Shown: piece after piece, positions 48,050 to 56,951 of the stretch
Numbering within the stretch: the first letter of the stretch is position 1
Layout of the letters: each line of letters starts with the position of its first letter
Source: Ignavibacteria bacterium
GTDB taxonomy: Bacteria > Bacteroidota > Ignavibacteria > Tepidaquicellales > Tepidaquicellaceae
Direction: 5' to 3'
Length of the DNA stretch: 64,000 bases
Assembly: GCA_028714695.1 (NCBI GenBank)
Contig: JAQTLX010000001.1
Coordinates: forward strand, 400,307-464,306
Notes under the pieces: generated by a model
What the model was told of the DNA's origin: nothing
The model's input: the letters and a program-made list of their open reading frames with translations, nothing else
Databases searched by the model: none
Translations under genes and position numbers: made by a program

Positions 48050-49039
48050 TTGAAAAAAACAATAATAATATTCGCAGCAATTCTTTTTTCATTTGTACTG
48101 ACTGAACTGTTTGTGAACTATATCGTCAAATATCCAAAACATCTTCCAAACAGAAAATATGTTCTTTGTCCTGAATACCCGATGTTTTCGAATGTCACTT
48201 TGCATTCACCCTACTTTAATTTCTGGAATGTGGAAGGCGGCAATAAAGTATATCATAAAAATAATCTCGGTTTGCCCGGATGCGATGTCGATACTTCTTC
48301 TCATGCTCCAAACATAATCGTTTTAGGCGATTCGTACCTTGAAGCGGAAAGCGTTCCAAATGATTCTGTTTCTACATCATATCTATCGTCATATATTGCT
48401 TCAACGCAAATGGATTTTAATGTCATAAATGCCGGTTGCGCTACTTATGATCCTTATTCTTTATGGTTTAGATTAAAGTTTTTTGAAAAAATATATCCGC
48501 CCTCATTTGTGATTTTGGTTACTGAATCGTTCTTTGAGGGTAACTTGGCGCAATATAAATTACCTTTAAGCTTCGATTTAAACGAAAAATTTGGCACAAG
48601 AATTAAGGAATCCGTTTTCTCAAATATTGTCAATATAATTAGAACTAAATCATCATTCGTTAATCTGGTTTTCAGGTCTTTGGCACAGCAATATGAAAAT
48701 GAAGGACATGAAAACAAAAACCACATATCGAAAGACAAAAAGAGACCTGAATTAATTACGGAATCTAATGAGAACATACCGGAGTCATATATTGAGTGCA
48801 TATTGAAATATCACATTGATTATGGAAGTAAGTTCATACTTGTCGGAGCAAGCAATGATGTAAAAACGAATTCAATACTTGATGAATTTTGTGAAAAAAA
48901 TAATATTAACTTTATTTGTTCAAATACACTACTGCAACCGGAAAATAGATTTGAAGGCAGGGGTCATTTGAATATAAAAGGAAATAAAAAATTAGGAGAC
49001 TTATTAATTGAAGCATATAAAAAATTTATTCGCAAGTGA
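48050..49039 (+). CDS. Membrane-anchored SGNH/GDSL-type O-acyltransferase partner
   Basis: 329 residues starting with TTG at 48050, just before KKTIIIFAAILFSFVLTELFV, an N-terminal membrane anchor. The catalytic Ser is S95 in VLGDSYLEAE (block I GDS). INAGCATYDPYSLWFRLK is the block II Gly region and GHLNIKGNKKLGDLL near the end gives the His (H306). The usual Asp two or three residues before that His is not present (FEGRGHLN); E302 might replace it. Such SGNH proteins accept the acyl group exported by an MBOAT partner and put it on a polysaccharide. It is co-transcribed with the MBOAT gene, 12 bp upstream, and its 3' end overlaps the microprotein gene. Confidence 0.8.
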   Translation: MKKTIIIFAAILFSFVLTELFVNYIVKYPKHLPNRKYVLCPEYPMFSNVTLHSPYFNFWNVEGGNKVYHKNNLGLPGCDVDTSSHAPNIIVLGDSYLEAESVPNDSVSTSYLSSYIASTQMDFNVINAGCATYDPYSLWFRLKFFEKIYPPSFVILVTESFFEGNLAQYKLPLSFDLNEKFGTRIKESVFSNIVNIIRTKSSFVNLVFRSLAQQYENEGHENKNHISKDKKRPELITESNENIPESYIECILKYHIDYGSKFILVGASNDVKTNSILDEFCEKNNINFICSNTLLQPENRFEGRGHLNIKGNKKLGDLLIEAYKKFIRK

Positions 49040-49166
49040 AAATATAATCAATATTTTAATTAAATATGCAATTGTGTTTTTGCTGCTGTTTCTTTCGATA
49101 GCATCTGTTGCTTTATTAAAAATAATATCCATAGAGAGTAATCCATTTTTCTATGCTAACTTTTAA
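49008..49166 (+). CDS. DltX-like 52-residue membrane microprotein with C-terminal acyl-shuttle motif (candidate)
   Basis: The frame opens with TTG at 49008 (the upstream SGNH gene also uses TTG), 9 bp after a clear AGGAG at 48994-48998, and overlaps the SGNH gene by 32 bp in another frame. The product has a basic start (LKHIKN), one membrane helix (about residues 16-39) and the extreme C-terminus NPFFYANF. The last six residues, F-F-Y-A-N-F, fit F-x-Y-x-x-F of DltX (FIYNEF type), whose tyrosine is acylated by DltB and hands the group to DltD. In AlgI-like systems the hexapeptide is fused to the MBOAT; here the MBOAT is short and lacks it. Function is inferred from motif, topology and position. 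Confidence 0.65.
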   Translation: MKHIKNLFASENIINILIKYAIVFLLLFLSIASVALLKIISIESNPFFYANF

Positions 49167-49349
49167 ACAAATTCGTATGAAAAGAACCGGCATTTCTATC
49201 CTTATTACTTGGCAAAACTTTAATACAAAAAAACAAATATTTTTTCAGGTTAAGGATAATTGAGATCTGTAATTTTATATAGATGATTTATTGCAATTTT
49301 TATTTGTTGAATATTTTATATATTTAACGATTAAATCAGTTTAGTAAAG

Positions 49350-51101
49350 ATGAATAAAATCATAAAATCTGTTTTTGTATTGGTCTTGATGGTGTTTGCA
49401 GTAAACATTCAGGGATTGTATTCGCAGAGCAGATTTAATCTATCCAAAGGAAGGAATTTTCTCAATGATCCTATTAATCCGAGAAGATATAATCTGCCTG
49501 ATGATTCGCTTGTGAATCTTAATCTAAAGAAGTGGCAAGGTTATAAATTCGGAGTATTGATAACTTGGGGTGTTTATACTCAGTGGGGTATAATCGATTC
49601 ATGGACGCTTTGTTCCAATGATGTCGGATGGAATCACAGAACTGGTCCTTATGCGGATGATTACGATGATTATAAAAAACAATATGAGAAGATTTATTAT
49701 TCTTTCAATCCTGCCAATTTTTACCCGGACGTGTGGGCAGAAGCTTTAAAAAATGCAGGAGTAAAATATCTTCTGGTTATGACAAAGCATCTTGACGGTT
49801 TTTGTATGTATAATACTGCAACTACTGATTACAGAATTACAAGTCCCAATTGCCCATTTCACACTAATACAAAGTCAAATATAGCGTTCGAAATTTGTAA
49901 GGCTGCAAGAAAAAAGGGTATTAGTGTTGGCGCTTATTTTTCAAAACCCGACTGGAACAGTAATTATTTCTGGTGGAGATATTTCGGAGTGACTTGGATA
50001 GACGTAAATTACAATACTTCTGTGTATCCTGATAAGTGGAATCAGTTTAAGTCATTTACATATAATCAGTTAGATGAAATAACAAAAAATCTCGGAAAAC
50101 TTGATATTTTATGGCTTGATGGTCCATGGGTAAAACCCGGTTCGAATATGGATATAGATATGCCGTCAATTGCTGCTAATGTACGAAAAAATCAACCCGG
50201 TATGCTGATTGTAGATAGGTCGTGCGAGCAATATGAAGACTACCTTACACCAGAATATGATATTCCCGCGGAACCTCTCGGTGTCCCGTTTGAAGTCGTT
50301 CGGACTTTAGGCTCGTCAAGAGGGCATGTTACAGGTGGCTGGTATTTTACTGCAGATACTCTTGTTCACACATTAATTGAGGTTGTGGCAAAAGGTGGAA
50401 ATTTACTCTATAGTCTCGGCCCTGATAGCGACGGGGTTTTAGATCCACAATGTTATGACAGGCTTCAGAGTATTGGTGAATGGATGAATGTAAATAGCAG
50501 TGCGATTTACGAGACTTCATACACTAGTCCTTTTAAAAGAGATAATATATATTTTACATCAAAAAAAGACACAATTTTTGCGATATATATGGCATATAAT
50601 AATGAACAGAAAATGCCTTCAACAATTACGATACATGATTTTGTACCAAAACTGGGTTCTGATATTTATCTGTTAGGTTATGAATATCCATTATCATGGT
50701 ATACCCACTCTGAAGGTATTACTACTGTGAATATTCCTTATGAGATGCAGTCAAATCCTCCTTGTTCATATGCATGGACACTAAAATTTATTAATAAAAA
50801 TAACGGTCCTGTACCCGGAATTCCGGAAAAATATGATTTGAGTCAGAATTATCCCAATCCATTTAATCCTGTCACGAAAATTGATTTTTCTTTGCCGATG
50901 GATAGTAAAGTTAAAATTACTGTTTATGATATTCTAGGAAAAGAGATAAAGGTTTTGTTTAACGATGCACGACACGTCGGTTATTATACAATTAGTTTTG
51001 ATGCTTCAAATCTATCAAGCGGAATTTATTTTTACAAAATATCGGCTATATCCGGCAGAAATGAATATGTCAGTGTTAAAAAGATGATATTTTTAAAATA
51101 A
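49350..51101 (+). CDS. GH29 alpha-L-fucosidase-like enzyme with T9SS C-terminal domain
   Basis: 583 residues: signal peptide (about 1-25), then a glycoside hydrolase family 29 barrel. YKFGVLITWGVYTQWG, VMTKHLDGFCMYNT, CKAARKKGISVGAYFSKPDW and KLDILWLDGPWV mark successive strands; the Asp in LWLDG is at the position of the GH29 nucleophile. GGNLLYSLGPDSDGVLD closes the barrel. A small beta domain follows and then the T9SS domain (QNYPNPFNPVTKIDF ... KKMIFLK). It should release fucose or a related sugar outside the cell. A second GH29 gene follows. Confidence 0.9.
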   Translation: MNKIIKSVFVLVLMVFAVNIQGLYSQSRFNLSKGRNFLNDPINPRRYNLPDDSLVNLNLKKWQGYKFGVLITWGVYTQWGIIDSWTLCSNDVGWNHRTGPYADDYDDYKKQYEKIYYSFNPANFYPDVWAEALKNAGVKYLLVMTKHLDGFCMYNTATTDYRITSPNCPFHTNTKSNIAFEICKAARKKGISVGAYFSKPDWNSNYFWWRYFGVTWIDVNYNTSVYPDKWNQFKSFTYNQLDEITKNLGKLDILWLDGPWVKPGSNMDIDMPSIAANVRKNQPGMLIVDRSCEQYEDYLTPEYDIPAEPLGVPFEVVRTLGSSRGHVTGGWYFTADTLVHTLIEVVAKGGNLLYSLGPDSDGVLDPQCYDRLQSIGEWMNVNSSAIYETSYTSPFKRDNIYFTSKKDTIFAIYMAYNNEQKMPSTITIHDFVPKLGSDIYLLGYEYPLSWYTHSEGITTVNIPYEMQSNPPCSYAWTLKFINKNNGPVPGIPEKYDLSQNYPNPFNPVTKIDFSLPMDSKVKITVYDILGKEIKVLFNDARHVGYYTISFDASNLSSGIYFYKISAISGRNEYVSVKKMIFLK

Positions 51102-51166
51102 AAATATATGCAACTTAAATATTGTAAGATTATTATTATTATTCAAATAAATCCAATCGGTAAATT

Positions 51167-52627
51167 ATGAAGAAAACCGGAATATATATTTTTATTTTTG
51201 TTCTGCTTACTTTTTCGTCGGGGATTAAATCAATATATTCACAGACCAAAACTGATTTGTTAAAAGGCAGAAAGTTTATTCAGAAGCCGGTTAATATAAA
51301 AAATTATAAAACTCCTCAAGATTCGCTTGTTATACTTAATCTTGAAAAATGGAAGAGCTATAAATTGGGAGTGTTGATTACTTGGGGGGTATATACTCAA
51401 TGGGGTACTATCGATTCCTGGACATTATGTTCATATGATGCGGGCTGGAATCATAGAATCGGACCTTATGCTGATGATTATGGGGAATATAAAAAACAAT
51501 ATGAAAGAATTTTTACATATTTCAATCCTGAAAATTTCGATCCTGATCTTTGGGCAGTCGCATTTAAAAATGCGGGAATAAAATATGTCCTTGCTATGAC
51601 AAAGCACCTTGACGGATTTTGTATGTATAATACGGCTACGACAGATTACAGACTTACAAGTCAAAATTGTCCTTTCCATACTAACCCTAAGTCAAATGCT
51701 GCACTTGAAATTTGCAACTCAATGAGAAAACAGGGACTGATTGCGGGGGCTTATTTTTCAAAATCTGATTGGTATAGTAATTATTTCTGGTGGAGATATT
51801 TCGGTGTAAAATGGGTAGATGTAAATTATAGCACTTCTGAATATCCTAAACAATGGAATATGTATAAATCGCTTGTGTATAATCAGATAGATGAAATAAC
51901 AAAAGATCTCGGAAAACTGGATATTCTATGGCTTGACGGAGGATGGGTTTTGCCCGGTACAAATATGGATATTGATATGCCTTCGATTGCCGCTAATGTC
52001 CGTCATAATCAACCCGGAATGTTGATCGTTGACCGTACAAGCGGACAATTCGAAGATTATCTGACACCTGAATATGACATCCCCGCTGAACCACTCGGTG
52101 TTCCCTGGGAACTTGTTACACCTATGGGTCCATGGTGGGGGCATGTACCTGGTGTAACATATTATCCTGCGGATAGTCTCATACATACTATGGTCGAAGT
52201 TTTTGCAAAAGGGGGAAATATATTATGGGGTCTCGGCCCGGACGAAAACGGCGTTCTTGATCCGCAGTGCTATGTAAGGTTACAAAATATAGGTGAGTGG
52301 ATGAATATAAATAACAGAGCTGTTTACGGAACGACATATACGGTTCCTTTCAAAAGCAATAACGTATATTTTACAATGAAACAAGATACCGTGTTTGCTA
52401 TTTATCTGGCATTAAACAACCAGCAATTTATACCTCCTCAGATAAGCTGGGGAAGTTTAGCACCTAGACAAGGAACAGATGTTTATCTATTGGGATATGA
52501 AACTCCTTTAACCTGGAGTACAAATTCTGAAGAAGTTACTACGGTAAATATACCTCCACAGGTGCAGGCTAATCCGCCCTGTAATTATGCTTGGTCGTTT
52601 AAATTTATTAAAACAATTAAACGATAG
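51167..52627 (+). CDS. GH29 alpha-L-fucosidase-like enzyme without sorting domain
   Basis: 486 residues, a close paralogue of the previous gene over its catalytic region (YKLGVLITWGVYTQWG, MTKHLDGFCMYNT, KLDILWLDGGWV, GGNILWGLGPDENGVLD). It keeps a signal peptide (MKKTGIYIFIFVLLTFSSG) but ends KFIKTIKR right where the paralogue continues into the T9SS domain. It should therefore stay in the periplasm while its sister is sent to the surface. It starts 65 bp after the first gene and probably shares its transcript. Both may act in turn on the same fucose-like glycan. Confidence 0.9.
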   Translation: MKKTGIYIFIFVLLTFSSGIKSIYSQTKTDLLKGRKFIQKPVNIKNYKTPQDSLVILNLEKWKSYKLGVLITWGVYTQWGTIDSWTLCSYDAGWNHRIGPYADDYGEYKKQYERIFTYFNPENFDPDLWAVAFKNAGIKYVLAMTKHLDGFCMYNTATTDYRLTSQNCPFHTNPKSNAALEICNSMRKQGLIAGAYFSKSDWYSNYFWWRYFGVKWVDVNYSTSEYPKQWNMYKSLVYNQIDEITKDLGKLDILWLDGGWVLPGTNMDIDMPSIAANVRHNQPGMLIVDRTSGQFEDYLTPEYDIPAEPLGVPWELVTPMGPWWGHVPGVTYYPADSLIHTMVEVFAKGGNILWGLGPDENGVLDPQCYVRLQNIGEWMNINNRAVYGTTYTVPFKSNNVYFTMKQDTVFAIYLALNNQQFIPPQISWGSLAPRQGTDVYLLGYETPLTWSTNSEEVTTVNIPPQVQANPPCNYAWSFKFIKTIKR

Positions 52628-52700
52628 AATCTGACTTGACATGTCGTATTTTTTCATTTATTACAAATAGTATAAGTAATTCAGTTTATTAGATCGGAAC

Positions 52701-52722
52701 GGCTCGCAAGAGCCATTTTTTT
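52701..52722 (+). terminator. Short rho-independent terminator
   Basis: GGCTC-GCAA-GAGCC followed by ATTTTTTT, about 75 bp after the second GH29 gene. Confidence 0.7.
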
Positions 52723-52817
52723 ATTTGACGAAATATATCTTTGATATTTCATCAACCATTATAATTTAATAAAAAACGTTAAATTATATTGTTAATATAA
52801 AGCAAAAAGAGGGATAA

Positions 52818-53273
52818 ATGAAACAATTGCTTATTCTGTTATTTCTTGTAACTTTATGCGGCTGTAATAAAGAAGACCCTGTGTCACCTAAAGTTGATAA
52901 CGAACCTTATCTTATTTTTCAAAGGGCGTTAATTGACAGTGCTGTTGGCGGCGGTTATATGGAGCATTTCGACAGTGTATTTTGTCCTAATTCTGACAGT
53001 ATTATTGTGTCGCTAAAATTGGCATCAAATTATCATGGGTTTGAAAATCCACCTAATATAGGACTGGCGATAGGGTATATGGATACTGTCCAGAACTTCC
53101 ATGGATTTGAATTTTACGCATACAATGATCCAAATCTAAATAATACGGATCAGGTGTTTAGATTTGTGAACATAGTAAAAAACAAAAAGTTATATTTCTG
53201 GGCTTCTTTTTGGGGACTTGAAAATACTCCGTATTATCTCAAAGCTTACGATTTTAAGGTATATAGGAGATAG
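52818..53273 (+). CDS. Small lipoprotein of unknown function
   Basis: 151 residues. The signal peptide MKQLLILLFLVTLCGC ends in a lipobox Cys (LCGC), followed by NKEDPVSPKVDNEPY. The mature domain is beta-rich with conserved-looking aromatic strands (YHGFENPPNIGLAIGYMD, YFWASFWGLENTPYYLKAYD). A GAGGG sequence lies at ribosome-binding distance before the ATG. No family recognised. Lone gene between GH29 and tRNA-Ser. Confidence 0.75.
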   Translation: MKQLLILLFLVTLCGCNKEDPVSPKVDNEPYLIFQRALIDSAVGGGYMEHFDSVFCPNSDSIIVSLKLASNYHGFENPPNIGLAIGYMDTVQNFHGFEFYAYNDPNLNNTDQVFRFVNIVKNKKLYFWASFWGLENTPYYLKAYDFKVYRR

Positions 53274-53512
53274 TTCTGAAACATTGATTATCAGTTTACA
53301 ATTAGAACAATGGAAAAACTGAATTTTTTTTATATCTAAAAATTCCGGTTATATTTTATTTATGTTACTAATTTAGACGATTTCTATAATCTTTGTTAAA
53401 ATTTCCACAAAATCTGATTTTGTGATTTTTTTTGCATTTTAATATTAAGACAACAGATTTAAAGGCTAGAATTTAAGAACGAGAATCGTTAAATTTATAA
53501 TATAAATGGCAC

Positions 53513-53599
53513 GGAGAGGTGGCTGAGTGGTTGAAAGCGGCGGTCTCGAAAACCGTTATGGGGGCAACTCCATCCAGGGTTCGAATCCCTGCTTCTCCG
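53513..53599 (+). tRNA. tRNA-Ser (anticodon CGA)
   Basis: 87 nt with the long variable arm of class II tRNAs. Acceptor GGAGAGG/CTTCTCC (one G-U pair), anticodon stem GCGGT/ACCGT with loop CTCGAAA (anticodon CGA, codon UCG), variable arm from about TATGGGGGCAACTCCATC, T arm CAGGG-TTCGAAT-CCCTG. CCA is not encoded. Confidence 0.93.
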
Positions 53600-53781
53600 C
53601 AGATTTTTTCAGACCGTATTCGTTTTTGCTTATTAAGGGTCGCTTTACGAATAAGTAAAATTAGAATTTTCTGTTCTATAAATACAACTTTACTTTATCA
53701 GTATCACTAAAGGGTTATGGGAAGGTATCTCAGGTACCTATTACTTGAGTATTATTTTTTGATATAATAAAATCGTGTTTT

Positions 53782-56307
53782 ATGAAAATATCCAGAAAAT
53801 TAACCATTCTCTTACTTGTCGCATTTGTTATTTCAATTCTTTTACTTGTGCTCCTGCGTTATTACGATGTTATGCAGAGAAAAGTATTAATCGATGCACA
53901 GCGAACCGGTTATGAATCAATAATAAATAATGTGATGATACTGAAAAATGAAAAGTATGCATCATGTGCCGATGATTATTCGGGATGGGACGATATGGTT
54001 GCCTATATTGAGAATCATTCGGAAATCTGGGCGTCTTCGAATTTAACGACAGTTATAAGTACTTTTAAGGTTGATTATGTCTGGGTGTACAACGATAAAG
54101 AAGAACTTCTGCACCATTCAAGAAATGAAGAAACTCAGGATATCGAAAATCTGAGGGACCACGTAGACATCAAGTCGATATTTGAAAAGGATCCTATGAG
54201 AAATTTTTTCATTAAGATTAATGACAATTATGTTCAGGTGTTCGGAGGAACAATAGTTCCGACTTCGGATTATTCAAATCATAAAAGCAAGCCCTACGGG
54301 TATTATCTTATCGGCAAAGTATGGGATAAGAAATATATAGAGGAGTTTGAAAAAGCAACGGATTCAAAAATAAAAATATTACCGCTTAGCGATACATCTT
54401 TCCGTTCCACACTGGATACGGATATCGATATAACGAGACAACTTTTAGATTATAAAAATGATGCTGCATTCAATTTAAATTTCAGAAAATCCATATCATA
54501 CATAAAAGAGTTTGACAACCTTTCTTATTTTTCAATCGTAATTTCTTCGATGGTATGGATTGTGATTGTCGTAATTTATATCACTTTTACTAAGCGGTGG
54601 ATTACGACTCCGCTTTCCAGAGTTGAGCAGTCATTGTTAAATTCAGACAGCGATTTGCTTGATGAATTATTGTTGTCAAAGAATGAATTCAAGGACATTG
54701 CCGAATTAATCAAGAAGTTTTTTGTAATAAACAGGGATTTAAGCAATGAAATAATCCAGCGGGAAAAAACGGAAGAGAAACTTCTTGAGAATGAAAAGAA
54801 ACTTGAAACCGTTTTAAATGCAACCAAGGATTCTATAATAATGGTCGACCGTGATTATAATATTGTTTCGACTAATATTGCTTTTGCAAATCACGTAGGC
54901 AAAACAATTGACGAGTTGACAGGAAAGCCCATTCTCGACTTTATACCTGATGAAAGAAAGAACATTTTGCTTTCCCATATGAAAGAGTCATTTGATAAAG
55001 GGGCAGAGATGTTTTTCGAAGATGCATTCGGTAATATTTTCTGGAACAATGCAGTGTATCCTATTATTAATGATTCAGGGAAAACAGTACGGCTTGCGAT
55101 ATTCAGTACTGACGTGAGCGAGTTTAAACGAAACGAACAATCGCTGAAAAAGGCTGAAGAAAAAGCGAGCGAGATGAGCAAACTTAAATCGAGTTTTCTT
55201 GCAAACATGAGTCATGAACTCAGAACACCCATGGTAGGCGTGCTCGGTTTTACGGAAATTTTAAAAGATTCGATAAAGGAACCTGACCTGAGAAAAATGG
55301 CTGACATGGTGAATCTGAGCGGCAAAAGATTAATGAAAACACTTAATCTGATTCTTGACCTTTCGAGAATTGAATCAGGAAAAATAGAAGTTAATTGCTT
55401 ACCCGTTAATTTAGTTAAAACGGCTGGTGAAGTGACAAAGAGTTTTGAAAAGTCCGCCCTGAAAAAAGAATTGGCACTCCGATTTTCTTCGTCACATGAT
55501 GAAGTCATTGCCAATATCGATGAGGACCTTTACTGGCAGGTGATGAATAATCTCATAAGTAATGCAGTCAAATACACGATAAAAGGCGAAATTAATGTTT
55601 CGGTCTCTGCAGAAAAAAGTAACGGCATAATGTCCGCCGTAACAAGAGTAAAGGATACCGGTATTGGGATACCATCTGAATCGATGAAAATAATTTTCGA
55701 TGAATTCAGGCAGGTAAGCGAAGGGTACGGAAGAAAATTCGAAGGTACCGGTCTCGGACTGACAATTACGAAGAGTTTCGTTGAAAAATTAAACGGCAAA
55801 ATTCTTGTCGAAAGTCAAGAAGGAGCGGGAACAACATTCACCGTTGTTTTCCCTTTGCTTGAAACAGAACTGGATGAAATTATTCCCGGGAAAGAAATCA
55901 ATTCGAAATATTCCGGTTCAGGCATAAGAAAAGCCGATATTCTCTGCGTCGATGATGATTCTATTACACGGGATTTTATAGATGTAATTTTTAATATGAT
56001 TCATAATGTCGAATTTGCAAACAGCGGTGAATCTGCCGTGGAACTTGCAAAAGAGAAAAAGTATTCGCTAATACTCATGGATATTAATCTCGGCAAGGGT
56101 CTCAGCGGCATTGAAGCCGCAAATATAATACGGACTATTCCCGGATATGCAAATGTTCCTATTGTTGCCATGACGGCGTACGCCATGTCGGGCGATAAAG
56201 AGGAATTCTTTGACGCCGGGCTTGATGCTTACATATCAAAACCGTTTGATGTCGTCAGCATTAAAAAACTAGTTCAAATGCTGCTGAAGGGCAAAGCAAA
56301 AAAGTAA
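53782..56307 (+). CDS. CHASE4-PAS hybrid histidine kinase/response regulator
   Basis: 841 residues. First membrane helix about 7-27, then a periplasmic CHASE4 domain (typical DDYSGWDDMVAYI), second helix near 255-275, a linker (HAMP-like, SRVEQSLLNSDSD), a PAS domain (about 345-450; DSIIMVDRDYNIVSTN), HisKA with phospho-acceptor H478 in NMSHELRTPM, HATPase_c (NLISNAVKYT, DTGIGIP, FEGTGLGL) and a C-terminal receiver with D767 in LILMDINLG and K in ISKPFD. The receiver lets the protein phosphorylate itself in relay; no output domain or DNA-binding partner lies beside it. Convergent with the nitroreductase gene, whose stop codon abuts its own. Confidence 0.94.
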   Translation: MKISRKLTILLLVAFVISILLLVLLRYYDVMQRKVLIDAQRTGYESIINNVMILKNEKYASCADDYSGWDDMVAYIENHSEIWASSNLTTVISTFKVDYVWVYNDKEELLHHSRNEETQDIENLRDHVDIKSIFEKDPMRNFFIKINDNYVQVFGGTIVPTSDYSNHKSKPYGYYLIGKVWDKKYIEEFEKATDSKIKILPLSDTSFRSTLDTDIDITRQLLDYKNDAAFNLNFRKSISYIKEFDNLSYFSIVISSMVWIVIVVIYITFTKRWITTPLSRVEQSLLNSDSDLLDELLLSKNEFKDIAELIKKFFVINRDLSNEIIQREKTEEKLLENEKKLETVLNATKDSIIMVDRDYNIVSTNIAFANHVGKTIDELTGKPILDFIPDERKNILLSHMKESFDKGAEMFFEDAFGNIFWNNAVYPIINDSGKTVRLAIFSTDVSEFKRNEQSLKKAEEKASEMSKLKSSFLANMSHELRTPMVGVLGFTEILKDSIKEPDLRKMADMVNLSGKRLMKTLNLILDLSRIESGKIEVNCLPVNLVKTAGEVTKSFEKSALKKELALRFSSSHDEVIANIDEDLYWQVMNNLISNAVKYTIKGEINVSVSAEKSNGIMSAVTRVKDTGIGIPSESMKIIFDEFRQVSEGYGRKFEGTGLGLTITKSFVEKLNGKILVESQEGAGTTFTVVFPLLETELDEIIPGKEINSKYSGSGIRKADILCVDDDSITRDFIDVIFNMIHNVEFANSGESAVELAKEKKYSLILMDINLGKGLSGIEAANIIRTIPGYANVPIVAMTAYAMSGDKEEFFDAGLDAYISKPFDVVSIKKLVQMLLKGKAKK

Positions 56308-56829
56308 TTACCATTTCTCAAAATGAACTGCCCCGGGATTGAATTTATCCTTCGGCTTTTCAATTCCTTCGGGAATACCGATAGGAATGAAGTTCAACGG
56401 CTCAATATGAGAGGGAATTCCGAGTAAATCCGCAACCGGTTTCTTCCTGTCTTTATATGGATGCAAAGCCGTCCAAACAGCACCGAGTCCCAGAGATTCT
56501 ACTGCGAGCAGAATATTCTCTGTTGCCGCGCTGCAGTCCTGTACCCAGTAGTCCGAATCCTCTCCTCCCCATTGTTTCGTTTTATTGCCGGCAACTATAA
56601 TGCCTGCGGCTGCTTTCTCCGCCATCTTTGCATATGGCAGTATTTTTGCAAGTGTCTGAAGAACATTCCTGTCTGTAATAATGATGAATTCCCACGGGCG
56701 TTTATCCACTGCTGAGGGAGCAGCCATGCCCGTTTTTACGATTAATTCAAGCGTGGATTTGTCTATTGTACCTTCTTTAAATTTGCGTACACTTTTTCTG
56801 TTGAATATTGTTTCGATTGTCCGGTTCAT
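56308..56829 (-). CDS. Nitroreductase family flavoprotein
   Basis: The ATG at 56829 (MNRTIETIFNRKSVRKFKEG) matches the family start; a longer frame adds 18 residues of no similarity. RKSVRKF binds FMN phosphate, AAPSAVDKRPWEFIII and the late GLGAVWTALHPY line the flavin, and GIPSHIEPLNFIPIGIPEG is the family end. About 173 residues, usual length. It reduces quinones, nitro compounds or similar substrates with NAD(P)H. Its stop codon abuts that of the convergent kinase gene with no gap, and no terminator is visible there. Confidence 0.9.
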   Translation of the reverse strand: MNRTIETIFNRKSVRKFKEGTIDKSTLELIVKTGMAAPSAVDKRPWEFIIITDRNVLQTLAKILPYAKMAEKAAAGIIVAGNKTKQWGGEDSDYWVQDCSAATENILLAVESLGLGAVWTALHPYKDRKKPVADLLGIPSHIEPLNFIPIGIPEGIEKPKDKFNPGAVHFEKW

Positions 56830-56951
56830 AAGTCTGAATTTTAGTATATAAAAATACCGGCAGTCTTTCCGAAAATCAAGCAATAAACGTGTTATAATAT
56901 TGTTACATTTAATAATTTATCCGATATGTTTACATTTGAAAAAAATATTTT

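Noticed and set aside
53519..53710. 63-codon frame over tRNA-Ser (MAEWLKAAVSKTV)
   Set aside because: This is the well-known false frame obtained by translating a tRNA-Ser gene.
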